From NCBI GenBank assembly GCA_018881555.1, contig JACAXG010000125.1:1807692-1871691 (forward strand): a stretch of 64,000 bases of DNA, read 5' to 3'. Origin of the DNA: Amblyornis subalaris. Its lineage: Eukaryota; Chordata; Aves; Passeriformes; Ptilonorhynchidae. Below, one piece after another: positions 23,725 to 33,822 of this stretch (position 1 is its first letter; every line of letters starts with the position of its first letter). The notes beneath the pieces were generated by a model. It saw nothing but the letters and a program-made list of their open reading frames with translations, did not search any database and was not told the origin of the DNA. The translations under genes were made by a program, and so were the position numbers.

Positions 23725-24824
23725 GCTCTGCTCTCTGTCCCTGCCTCACTTTCCTGTCTCTGCCTGCTAATATTCCAACCTCATGGAGGTATCACGAAGT
23801 TTAATTAGCTCCAGGCAGAGCCCTGTGAGATTCTTGGATGAGAGGCTCAATGGAAGCGGAAAGTCTTAATTTAACATTATTGCAATAATCGGTTGGTGGA
23901 TGGAGAACAGAGGGTTAGCACCACTGGTGTTTATTCCTAACGGGACGTGAGGAGGAAATAACATTCCTCATGGTTCAGTGGCAGGACCAGTTCCTCAGTG
24001 TTTGTGCTAATGGTTCTGGACAAAGCAGGACACCTGGAATTGTTAAAGACACAGGGATAATGNAATAGCAGCTGCTGTTAAGACACACAGGGAAGCGCCC
24101 TGTCTGCACCATGATCAAAACAAGTTCAGGAGNGGGAAATGCTCTTTTAGGTGCCTGNAGTGGAATGTGGTGCCACTGGGTGGGAGCTACACATCAACTA
24201 ATTACAGCATGGGTAGCAGGGAATTAGGGAATGTGGCGACGGAAAGTGATCTCGGCATATTGACACACCCCGGGTGTTGGAGGCACAGATATTTTATTAA
24301 AGCAAAATTGGCAGTACAAGGTATTTTTTTTCTGTATAAACCATAATAGACACACAGGTGAGAGTCAGGGGAGTCTCCCAGGGCCCAAAGCACACAGTGA
24401 CTGCCACCAGGAACAAGAGACAAGATAAGTCAGGGTCAGGATATTTCATTATCCCTCCCTCAGTTCAGCACCTGCCTTGCANGTGATCCCTTTTATGAGG
24501 CAGGCACTTGTGTCTGGAAATACTCATTTATTAAAAGTCTCATTTGCCTTTATTTACAGTTTGCTGGACTTACTTTTGGGGCTGTGATGTCCCCTCTGGG
24601 CCTGGGTGCTTTGTTAGGTTTTCTTCTGCGTCTCAGCCTCCACCATCCAGGGATTTGGGACTGGTGTTGGAGGGAAGCACTTCCCTCTGCACAGGTTGGA
24701 ACGATTTTCTCTGCTGTTTCTCCCTCTCTTTGGGGAGGGCAGAACATTTTTGGNGGTGCAGAGGAAGACTGGAGGGAAAAGGTTGCTTTATGACAGAAAT
24801 CTTTTACTGCTCGCCTGAGTTGTA

Positions 24825-25025
24825 GGATCATGGAATGGTTTGGGTTGGAAGGGACATTGGCAGGGACACCTTCCACTATCCCAGGCTGCTCCAAGCCTCA
24901 TCCAACCTTGGACACTTCCAGGGATGGGGCATCCACAGCTTCTCTGGGCAACCTGTGCCAGGGCCTCACCACTACCCTCTGAGTAAAGAGTTTCTTCATA
25001 ATATCCAGCCTAAATCTCCATTCCT
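24825..25025 (-). mobile_element. CR1 LINE 3' fragment with internal deletion
   Basis: GGATCATGGAATGGTTTGGG, then AAGGGACATTGGCAGGGAC: the usual block between the GGGACC and the GGGCAGGGAC parts is missing. It continues to TAATATCCAGCCTAAATC. Confidence 0.93.
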
Positions 25026-25489
25026 TCAAGATTATCCATCACAGGAAAATCCAGCACATTTTGCCTCAGTTGCAGGTGCTGGGCAGACACCTGGGGAGAG
25101 GCTGGTGTGTGAACCCACAGGATGCTCCACACGCTCCAGCTTAGGATAAGGATAAGGTAGTCAAGGAGGAGGAGACGGGGAGAACCACAGGCAAAAGGCT
25201 CTGGAGAAGAGCCCCCCTCACTCCTTTTTCCATGCACAAACCTGCAAACTCCTCTGGCAGGGAGCTCCATCCCTTTGGACCTGATTTCTGGAGGAGCTGT
25301 GACCCCTTACCTGGGGTGAGTTCTGCTGCTGTGATGTTGACTCGAGGGCCTGAACCCTGACCCAGGGCAGAGCTCCCCCCATCATCAGAGCACCAGGCAC
25401 AGGGATTTAGGGCTTTTCAAANGGAGGGATTGCATTGAAGAAGTCAGACAGTCAAAGCCAAAAGTTAGGAAGTGGCAGAATTGAGGTCA

Positions 25490-25760
25490 CCGTGGAAAAA
25501 GGGAATAATAACCTGTGATCTGTAATTAAAGTCCGGCTGGCAGCGTGTGAGCGCAGGGAGCAGATTTGGAAGCACAGAAGCTGCTTTCAGTCTGGCAGTC
25601 CCTAATTCCTGAGACCCTGACACAGCAGCCTTAACATTATATTATAACCAGGCTTAGTTTGGTTTGTTTTTTCATAAACTCATTCTTTGGATGATGTTAT
25701 TTTCACCTTACGACAGATATTAAGGCTGCAAGACATCAATGTAATACAGAGTGAGGTTTT
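25490..25760. promoter_or_regulatory. Candidate conserved non-coding element
   Basis: Repeat-free, locally AT-rich stretch with CTGTAATTAAAGTCCGG, CTTAACATTATATTATAACC and GATATTAAGGCTGC. Inferred only from composition and lack of decay signs. Confidence 0.2.
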
Positions 25761-26744
25761 GGTCTGAAAAGTTGCAAGTCTTAAGTGTGTATGACCTGCA
25801 AACAGCAGGGTAAAGTGTGGATTATTATATTCCTGCTCAGTGGTGGGATTGGGAATAAAACCACGTTCCTGGATGCTTAACCTATATCCATAGGCTTGGA
25901 CTNAGCCTGGGTGTCTGCCCGTTTAATTTTAGAAAATCTGGATATTTCTGTTGTGCTGCAGCTGAAGGAAATAAAAGNGAGGTAACAGAACATCTTGAAG
26001 AATTTAGGCACTTGTGTTTTGCTACTGAGCCCAAAATGTTTCCCTTCCAAGCTATTCCCAGGAGAGGAGTTCCCACACCCCACGGAGCTTTAATGGGATT
26101 GCTGTGGCTGTTTGCTTTATGGAAGTGCTTGGAAAAGTCTCAGGTCAGCACTTTGCCGTTTGGCTTCAGAGGGGACTCACAGTTTTGGGGGTATTTAACT
26201 GGCTACTGGTCCAACCCTCTGGAGACTGCCCCGTTTAAAATTCCTGATCCAGCATGCGGCAGCTCCAGAAGAGATTTAATGGGATGAAGGCTCTCNNGGA
26301 ACAGAGAGCAGGAGCTGCAATNCTGCTTTTGCTCTCTCAAACCTGCAAATCCAACAGAGAGAGTGTTGAGAGTGGCAGAGATCTCCCTTTATGGATCCTG
26401 CCTCTGGAAATACAAAACTTTTCTCTACCTGAAAGCTGGAGAAATTGGAGTTTGAAGTTGGGGGTTCCACTTTATGTAGTGTCAGTCACGAGAGACAAGC
26501 CAAGCTGTAAAGTTTTAGGCTGCCCCAAGCTTTGTAACAGTAGGATTAACCATATAGTGAGATTTTTGCATGTGTTTCCATGGATCCTCATCTGCAAATC
26601 CCCGTGCACACAGGCGCAGTCCCCGCTCCGAGGAGTAGGGACATTGAGGGGTGATCTGGGAGCTCCAGCAGCCCCCACGTGGTCTCATGAGCGAGACTCT
26701 GAAGTCTGGGAGAGGGTGAATAATTTAACACCCGCGCTTCGTCT

Positions 26745-27080
26745 TTATTGCTGNTTTTAATGGGGGGTAATAGCAGCGCTAATAACAAAATCCATCGAAG
26801 ACACCCTGTGCGAGTCCATAACATTAACTTAATGGCAAAAGGTAATTGGCATGCAGCTGGAGCTGTCCTCTTGGATTAACCCCGTGGATTTCCAGGCAGA
26901 CACCTTCCTTGAAGCAGTGGCCTTGGCAGCGCGCGTGGAGTGAAATACAGATGTGGTTTGTGTTAAACGAGTGCGAATCCGGGTGGAAACGGGGCAAACA
27001 GCTACAAATCCACATTTCTGGCTTGTGTTTGCACCAGATAGGCGAGGTGAGGGACAGTGACAGGACTGAAAGCATCAAAT
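26745..27080. promoter_or_regulatory. Candidate conserved non-coding element
   Basis: Clustered TAAT cores (GGGTAATAGCAGCGCTAATA, AACATTAACTTAATGGC, GGTAATTGGCATGCAGCTGG) next to an E-box-like CAGCTG, about 1 kb upstream of exon A. No repeat identity. Function is a guess. Confidence 0.22.
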
Positions 27081-27579
27081 ATTGGTGGGTGGTGTGGGCT
27101 TTGTAGGTTTGTGCAGCCCAGGTGCGTGCACCCACCACTGTCCCTGAACTGTCACTTATTGGGAACGCCAGAATTTTTAAGATTCAACCCTTAGCACTTC
27201 TAGCCAGGCATTTTCAAACCAGAGGCAATTTCTCAATCTGCAGGGACAGCTGCTTGNGGGGGTGGCCCCATCCCAGTGGGCAGCCCAGACGCACCACGGA
27301 TGTGCAGCATTTTCAGAAGGGACGAAATCCCTGGGCTGTGCACAGCTTCTCTACACAGACAGCCCTGCCTGAGATGTCCCACAGCCCTTGGACAGGAGAG
27401 TTTTAAGGGCTGGGGGTTTGGCCAAGGGAAAGTTGTGCTGGATCTGCTGTGTGTGGGTGGAGAGGCAGAGAATCCCTACAGCTGGGATGAGGCTTTCACC
27501 CATCACCTTCCCTCCTCTCATGGTGTCCTTGCAATTCCCCAGCCTGCCTGAGCAATCCCACAGCTGCCAGCACCAAAGT

Positions 27580-27687
27580 TAACACTCTCAGGCACTCTTG
27601 GGAATGCCCTGTGCANGGCCAGGAGCTGGACTCAATNATCCTTGTGGGTCCCTTCCAGCTCGGGNTATTNTCTATGATTCCATGAGC
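27580..27687 (+). mobile_element. CR1 LINE tail close to exon A
   Basis: Plus-oriented 3' end: GGAGCTGGACTCAAT, TCCTTGTGGGTCCCTTCCAG, then TCTATGATTCCATGA. It contains four unknown bases. It ends about 170 bp before the exon A acceptor. Confidence 0.88.
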
Positions 27688-27854
27688 CGGAGCGCGCCAG
27701 GGCGTGAGTGTGATTTTCCGTCTAGTGCCATCCCAGAGAGCACAGAGCTGACTTTCTATCCACAGTAATCGCTGCTCCCACANCCCAGGGTTGTCCCCAC
27801 CCTGCCAGCCTGGCTCTGCGCTAACTGTGTCCCTCTCTGCCCCTGTTTTCCCAG

Positions 27855-27978
27855 GTGCACGAGGAAGGAGCGGTGCGAGCGCTCCAGCGAGCCGCGCAGA
27901 TTCGCCTCGGAGATGAAGCAGTGCGTGCGCCTCACCGTGCACCCCAACAACATCTCCGTCTCCCAGTACAACGTTCTG
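27855..27978 (+). CDS. PLXNA4: PLXNA4 exon A: end of PSI 1 and start of the first IPT-like region
   Basis: This is a 124-nt internal exon. The acceptor is a pyrimidine tract ending in ttttcccag, and the donor is gtgagg directly after CTG. The first base completes a codon begun in the upstream exon (phase 2 acceptor), and 41 codons follow. The peptide starts CTRKERCERSSEPRRF and ends NNISVSQYNVL. The CTRKERC part holds late cysteines of the first PSI domain, and the rest enters the first Ig/IPT-like spacer. A sequon NIS is present. The exon ends in phase 0 and joins the LVLETYNV of the next exon, as expected for plexin-A4. A CR1 tail ends only about 170 bp upstream of the acceptor. The partner exon, which should carry the earlier PSI 1 cysteines, is not in the window. 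Confidence 0.95.
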
Positions 27979-30829
27979 GTGAGGAATGCCAATCCCTGCC
28001 CCTCTCCCTCGGGTTTAACCTGCCTGTGCTGAGTGACAGATCCGGGCATTCGGCACGAGTGGGAAGGACTGGCAGCAAGAGGTTCTCCAGACTCCGGGAA
28101 CTTCCCCGGCAACTTTCCTGGCACGGGGAAAGATTTGACACATGAGGACATTTTGGCATTGATTGTCCCATCTAGAAGTCTAGAAACGGACTAGGAAGAG
28201 TCTTCCTTGTGTTTGAGTAGCTGAGGGCAAGTGTTGTATGTACCCAGTTTGCTTTCCTCAGAGAGGGATTCATTCCTGACTTTAGCCAAGGGACATTATC
28301 ATGGATNGAAATTAAATTCTAGAAGAAAGACAAGTGAGGGACAACACGAGTTATTTCAGTGAGCTCCAGGTTCCCATCGTTTTGGATGGAAAGCTCTCCT
28401 AAGCCACCAGGAACTCCACACTGCTCCAGCTCCAGCACTAGGCATGCAGAGCAGAGAGGAAGGATGCTGTACAGAGGAACCCAAGGCTTCCAGGGTTCCT
28501 GCTGTCTCTTGTGACCTTCCACAGCACAAGTTTTAACCTTTATGGCCTCCAGCTACTCAGTGAGTAGCCAAGGAAACCACCCAGTGAACGCTGGCAGAGC
28601 AGCACATGATCCTGATCATTCCTGGGCTCGGGGCAGGAAACCTCTGCAGAAGATCTGACCCATTTGTGGTTTCTCTCCTGACTCNTGGCAGCAGTACCTG
28701 ATGTGCTGAGATGCCAAAATGCTCCAAGGAGGAGGCAGACACACATTTCATTCAGGCTACCAGAGCTCTGTCATTTTGACCGTGCTAATTTGGGCTGGGA
28801 TTAAGTTAATAATCCAGGCCCTAAAAGTTCCATGTCTGAACAAATTGGTCGTTAGCCCCACACCCTGAAAGGCCCAAATGGAGTTGCTCAGGGTGCAGCT
28901 GCCAGACACCTTCCAGGTGACAGNTTTTGGAGCACTGGGATTCCTTCAGGGATAATGAAATCAGCCTTTCAAAGCCTGCATGTCCAATCATTGCTGCTTT
29001 GTTTCAGCCTCTCAACTTTGCTGTGACTTTACTTTCCCAGGCTTCAAAAAAAAAAAAACTGATCTGAGACATCTTAAATTCTTTGTTCTTCTGGGAGTTC
29101 AAGGTTTCTTTTTCGTATTCTCTCAGTAGCTGTTGAGTTCTTTCATGTTGGAATGAATCCTGGGGGACTGGCTGGCTGGCTCGACTGAAAATGATAACAG
29201 AATAAGAGACCTTTACCTCTAGGTTGCTCCCAGGGTGAGTCAGCCCAGAGCTGGCAGGATCAGAAGTTGCCATCATCTGTTACTCGATAATCTGCATGGG
29301 CATTTTGATGGGAGTCTCAGCCCAGTGCCAGCTAAACTGGTGACCCAGCTCATCCAGTCAGCACAGAGGAAACCAGGAGGGGAACACCAGCAAACAGATG
29401 GTTGGTGGTGTCCTTACCCAGCCTCACAAAGGGTCAGTGATAGGGAGTTCTTACCCATGGAGGCAGAGCATGGTCTGTGTGGTTAGCCAAGCTTTTAAAT
29501 TTGGGGCACTTACAGGGTCTTGGAAAATTTTTCCTGAGTCTGTTTCAGTCCAGGGCTGCTGCTCTGGGCTCTCTGAGAAGAGCTGGGGGAAGGCTCCATG
29601 CTTTCCATGCTTTCCCAGGCGTGTGGGATGTAGGGCTTGTTGTCTGTTCAGGGTGTGCGCTGGCTCGTGACATTGGTGGCCCAGCACTGCTCTGTGCACT
29701 GGTGTCACCCTCTGCATGGCACAGCTTCCTCCTGCCTCATCCGTGCCCACTGACAGCTTTCTTAGGGAGAACAGATTCCCCTTCTCCACTGCTAGCTGGG
29801 TGCGATGAGCNGGGAGAATGGATTTAGCCTGAGTGATAAATCCATCCAAATAACCAAAGCTTTTTCCTATTCCTCATCCAAGACAAAAAAAATCACCTTT
29901 CCCTTGCCATTCCCATCGCCNAAAATTGATCCTACTGCCACAAAGGCTTAATGCCAGCCAGGGCTGAGGCCTGTCTGCTCAGCCTTTCTCCCTCATGGTG
30001 CCTGGTGTGAAGAAACAGCTCCAACCTTTCCCTAAGTGAGGAAAACACAGCGTGTGGGAGCAGTGAGCGCTATGTCGTGTTCTCCTCCTGCTCTGCTTTG
30101 TCACCTGGGCTGACCTGTGCTCTTTGTGCTGGTACAAACAACACTCCAGCATGCATCTGTGTGTCCTTTCAGTGGCTGTCACCTCAGAGGGGCCCTCACC
30201 CAGCTCATGGAGGAGGCAAGTGTGGAGAGTGTGGAGAGCATCTCCATTTGAGCATGTGCTGGGTGCTTGGCTCTGGTGTTTGGTCACAAAAATGCTAAAT
30301 TTACACCAATTACCAGGTGCTAGAGGTCCCATGGGATGCCCCTCTGTGTTCAGGCATGACCTGGTGAGTTGAGCAGGGCCCTCGGTGATGGAGAACTGTG
30401 GGGCAGGACCTTTGCTGCTCCGGGAATTTGGCAGCATCCAAAGCGCGGACATGGTGGAAACCAGCCCCGAGATTCCTTTTCCCATGACCACGAGCAATGA
30501 CATAGCAAAGCCAGAGGATGCTGTGAACTCTAAAAACAAGGGCAATTCCTCCTTCATGGCTTTTTTTTTACATATGGAGCCCCAGCGTAGCACGAGGAGC
30601 CAACTGCTCCTTCGGTGGGGTGGGCAGGAGAGGTTTCTGCGCCTGCGGAGACAGGGGTGTTTTGTGGCGGACTGAAGGCTGTAACTAGACTCTCCTCACA
30701 CAGGACCTTGGGGCCAGAGTGCTCCCCCCTGCTGGTGCTGGCAGAGCAGCCCGTAGAGAGTTAGACTGGAGCGCTCCAGTTTCTCTGGAGTCTGCAGAGT
30801 GCCTCTTGTGAGTAGCAGTCACCTTCCTC

Positions 30830-30975
30830 AGAAAACCGCGGGCCTGGGCCCCGCGGCCGCCGCCGGAGCCTCCCCGCCTAACCCGGCACTTGCATGACGG
30901 ACAGCGAGCACTCCCTGACCCCCACTGACCCGGCCGGCACCGGGGTGCGGAGCAGGAGGCCCTGCACAGCCACCT
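30830..30975. promoter_or_regulatory. Small CpG-rich patch upstream of exon B
   Basis: Dense GC/CpG sequence including a GCGGCCGC octamer (30,853-30,860), CCGCCGGAGCC and CGGCCGGCACCGGGG. It ends some 220 bp before exon B. It might be a methylation-free island, but it is short and may equally be a GC-rich intronic segment. Confidence 0.3.
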
Positions 30976-31137
30976 CCCACCCGTGTCAGCACCAGCATCT
31001 CGCCCCTCCCCTCCTCACACGCCCCTCTCCCGAGCCGCCGCTTTCTGCCGAAGGAGGATGCTCTCTCTAGCAAGAGGCTCTTTGTCCGACCTCTCCAGTG
31101 TAATTCTCTGCTGCTGGCCCAGCTCTGTGGTTTGGCT

Positions 31138-31197
31138 GAGTGTTCTCTCTTTTCTCTCTCTCTCTCTGTCCTTCTTTCCCTCTGTCTTTGCTTGCAG
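31138..31197 (+). promoter_or_regulatory. PLXNA4: Extended polypyrimidine tract of the exon B acceptor
   Basis: Nearly 55 bases are almost all C or T (TTTTCTCTCTCTCTCTCTGT and onward) before CTTGCAG. It is longer than an average acceptor tract and a natural binding site for U2AF or PTB-type factors. Confidence 0.7.
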
Positions 31198-31351
31198 CTG
31201 GTCTTGGAGACCTACAACGTCCCCGAGCTGTCGGCAGGGGTCAACTGCACCTTCGAGGACCTGTCGGAGATGGACGGGTTGGTGGTGGGCAGCCAGATCC
31301 AGTGCATCTCTCCAGCTGCCAAGGAGGTGCCCCAGATCATCACAGAGAACG
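31198..31351 (+). CDS. PLXNA4: PLXNA4 exon B: first IPT-like spacer
   Basis: This is a 154-nt exon with a phase 0 start and a phase 1 end. The acceptor cttgcag follows an unusually long CT tract (about 31,140-31,195), and the donor is gtgagt. It encodes 51 codons from LVLETYNVPELSAGVNC to KEVPQIITEN, plus the first base of a glycine codon completed in the next exon. The NCT sequon and two cysteines (GVNC, IQC) fit the extracellular spacer between PSI 1 and PSI 2. The sequence LSAGVNCTFEDLSEMDGLVV is characteristic of plexin-A4. A small CpG-rich patch ends roughly 230 bp upstream. No unknown bases fall in the exon. Confidence 0.96.
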
Positions 31352-32084
31352 GTGAGTACCCCACAGCTCCTCTGCCCGCACCTCCTCTCCTTCCCATCCT
31401 CACCCCACACCCCTGCATCCCTCCAGCGTTCACACAAAGCAGGATCTGGCTCCTGAGAGCCTGAGGATGGAATCACAGGGAGCAGGAGGGATGCTGGAGG
31501 TGCACAGCAGCACAGTGTAGCGTGAGCTGTGTGAACGTGAGGGCATCTCTGTGGGCACACCGGTGCCAGCCTGGAGCTGCCACCCCAGCACCTGCACCAA
31601 GGTGCTCATCTTTGTAAAACATGAGGTGTTTTCAGACTGCCACCGAGTGGCAGTTGCACACATCCAGCAGAGACAAGGCGTGGATCTGGGATATTCCCTC
31701 TCCTTTTGCCCTGGCTGGTGTTACACACTCAGCATGCATGGCCTGAACACATCTAATCCCATGTAGCAGCCAGAAATTCCTGCAGATCTGGACAATGCTG
31801 TCTAATTTCACCCTGCTCCTCCCACATTTAGGTCTGTATGCTCAGAACCTTGTCTCAATTCCTGGCCTTTACTGTCTTCAGCTGCTCCAGGTTTGCTTCT
31901 GGCTCTCTCTCCTAAAGTGGTCCAGCACAGAAAAATAACGTCTCCAAGGGTGCTCCCCCCATCCCCAACTTCCTGCACTTTTTTCTTTCCCTTTTCTAAC
32001 AAAACTTTCTAGGCAATTTCAAGAACACCTGTGGCTCTTTCCAGGGACTTCCTATAAAAACCTTGACCCTGCTGATCACCCCAT

Positions 32085-32116
32085 GAGACACAGAGAGGAT
32101 GAGACACAGAGAGGAT
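32085..32116. repeat. Exact 16-bp direct duplication
   Basis: GAGACACAGAGAGGAT occurs twice in immediate succession. Confidence 0.98.
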
Positions 32117-32542
32117 GCTGCCAATTTTAGTCCTTGGCTTCTTGTGAAAATTTGCTGTAAAATTTTCCCTCTGGGGATCCTCAGACCACAGCAAATGAGG
32201 TGACATGGACTGTCACCTTCACCTCTGCTCTCCCTGGGCTGCACACCGCTGCACGTGCTCTCTCTCTCCACTGCAATCCCAAAACAAGCTCCCAGGAGGC
32301 TGTCGCCGCTTTCAGGTTGCACCTCACCTCTGCAAAGTCCAGCTTCTCCCAGCACAGTGCCAGAGGCTGGATTGGAATCAGAGGATGTGTGACTGCTGCA
32401 CGTCTGATCCCTGGGGCCATCCAAGCCTCACATCCTGCTTTAAAATATATGCAAGACGCTGGAAAAGTTGTTAAATACGGAGCAGGCAATGGAGCAGATG
32501 GGCAGCAGAACCGAGCACTGGCAGCAAAATGTGTTCAGTGAA

Positions 32543-32579
32543 GTGTGTGGTGTGTGTGTCTGTGTGTGTGGGGTGTGTG
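32543..32579. repeat. (TG)n-rich tract
   Basis: Imperfect alternating TG with GTCTG and GGGG interruptions. Confidence 0.9.
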
Positions 32580-32671
32580 CCCCAAGGTGGGGCACGTTGT
32601 GACCCATGGTTGAGTTTGCTTTGGCCTGATGGATTAATGAATCTTTCAGGTGAGGAGGGAAATAATACAGT

Positions 32672-32941
32672 TATAGCATGGTTTGGGTTGGAAGGGATCT
32701 TAAAGATCATCTCGTTCCAGCCCCTGCCATGGGCAGGGACACCTCTCACTATCCCAGGTTGCTCCAAGCCCCATCCAACCTGGCGTTGGACACTTCCAGG
32801 GATGGGGCAGCCACAGCTTCTCTGGGCAACCTGTGCCAGGGCTTCACCACTCTCTGAGTAAAGAAATTCTTCCCAATATCCAATCTAAACCTGACCTTTA
32901 AGGTCATTCCCCCTTGTCCTATCACTCCGTGCCCTTTTATA
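32672..32941 (-). mobile_element. CR1 LINE 3' fragment
   Basis: Well-preserved reverse-complement copy from GCATGGTTTGGGTTGGAAGG to CTTGTCCTATCACTCCGTGC. It extends further into the 3' region than most copies in the window. Confidence 0.95.
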
Positions 32942-33722
32942 ATTAGCAGGGAAAGGGCCCCCCAGGTAAGTGTTGAATTAAAGGTGGGTCATTTCCCCAC
33001 CAAATGACTGCAATTACTGCACCCCCTGATTACCCACCCTGAATAGTGGGTTTGGTGTCATGGGAAGAGGCAGCAGCTGACTGCCCAGCTTGGGAGCATT
33101 GGGAAAAGGATGGGGAAATGAGATGCAGATTTTGCTGAGGATGGATCTCCTAGGGAAATGGGTGGATCCTTCAGGAAGTGCAATGGATTGCACATCTCTC
33201 ACACTGCAATGGGTTCTTTGCAGCCAAAGGCTGAGGGGATGGACCTTGGGGTGAATGGGGTGAGAGAATGTGGAAGAAATGTCCACAGGCCCCTTTTTTT
33301 CTGGGAACATCAGATGGACCAGCAGCATGGAAGGACTTTAAGGACAATATTCTATTTTAATGGCCTCTGAATTCCAAACATCTGCACTCATTCTTTGAGC
33401 TTTCCCAACTGATGAATTCAGTCACCATATTTTAGAATTTAGTGAGGTCTGGTCTAGACCTGTTGCCATCCTCCAGCTCTCTGCTCCCAGGTATGACAAT
33501 TTCCAGTGGTACAGACATACTCCATCACCCCACAAGAGGTGGAGCTGTACCCGCGGGAGAGCTGGGCTCTAGAAGGATTTTACAACACTTTTGACATCTC
33601 CTGAGGATAAACAAGCCAAGGTACTCTGGGACAGTTCCAGGTCCAGGCTGGTGGCGTGGCCAACATGGCTTAACCGGGCTGACAAAGCAGTCACACACTG
33701 ATGTGCCTATTATTTTTCCCAG

Positions 33723-33822
33723 GTGACCATCACATTGTCCAGCTGCAGCTCAAGTCCAAGGAAACGGGGATGACCTTTGCCAGCACCAGCTTCGTCTTCT
33801 ACAACTGCAGCGTCCACAACTC
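33723..33822 (+). CDS. PLXNA4: PLXNA4 exon C: IPT-like spacer into PSI 2
   Basis: This is a 100-nt exon that starts in phase 1 (GT completes a glycine codon) and ends in phase 2 (TC of a serine codon). The acceptor is atttttcccag and the donor is gtacgt. The peptide is [15 protein letters not shown], then [17 protein letters not shown]. The motif LKSKETG followed by FVFYNCS is conserved in class A plexins. The cysteine of YNC is the first of the eight expected in PSI 2, and NCS is an N-glycosylation sequon. Reading through the donor would give only SYVHF and then unrelated sequence, so the splice is well supported by the join to exon D. Confidence 0.96.

Larger units (their letters stand above)
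1..27854 (+). other. PLXNA4: PLXNA4 upstream intron (3' part)
   Basis: This is a non-coding stretch of at least 27.8 kb before exon A. I looked for the preceding exon, which should encode the PSI 1 start with a CGWC-type motif, and did not find it. Contents include 13 CR1 fragments, one older CR1/L3-like fragment, the (TA)n, (CCAT)n, (GGAT)n and poly-T tracts, the 60-bp and pentamer minisatellites, a 121-bp palindrome, two local duplications and a CpG-rich patch at 19.2-20.1 kb. The many short open frames in it have no recognisable domains and often run through repeats. Confidence 0.85.
27979..31197 (+). other. PLXNA4: PLXNA4 intron A/B
   Basis: This is a GT-AG intron of about 3.2 kb. No CR1 copy was seen. 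It holds a short poly-A run (about 29,047-29,058) and a CpG-rich patch near its end. Otherwise it is unique sequence with no recognisable content. Confidence 0.85.
31352..33722 (+). other. PLXNA4: PLXNA4 intron B/C
   Basis: This is a GT-AG intron of about 2.4 kb. It contains an exact 16-bp direct duplication (32,085-32,116), a TG-rich tract and one well-preserved minus-strand CR1. The remainder shows nothing recognisable. Confidence 0.85.

Noticed and set aside
1..27854. Preceding PLXNA4 exon (PSI 1 start with CGWC-type motif)
   Set aside because: Searched for by eye in all frames and not found. It must lie upstream of the window.
28540..28751. Overlapping minus-strand frames suggesting an antisense gene near exon A
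   Set aside because: Short, contain unknown bases and have no support from motifs or splice signals.
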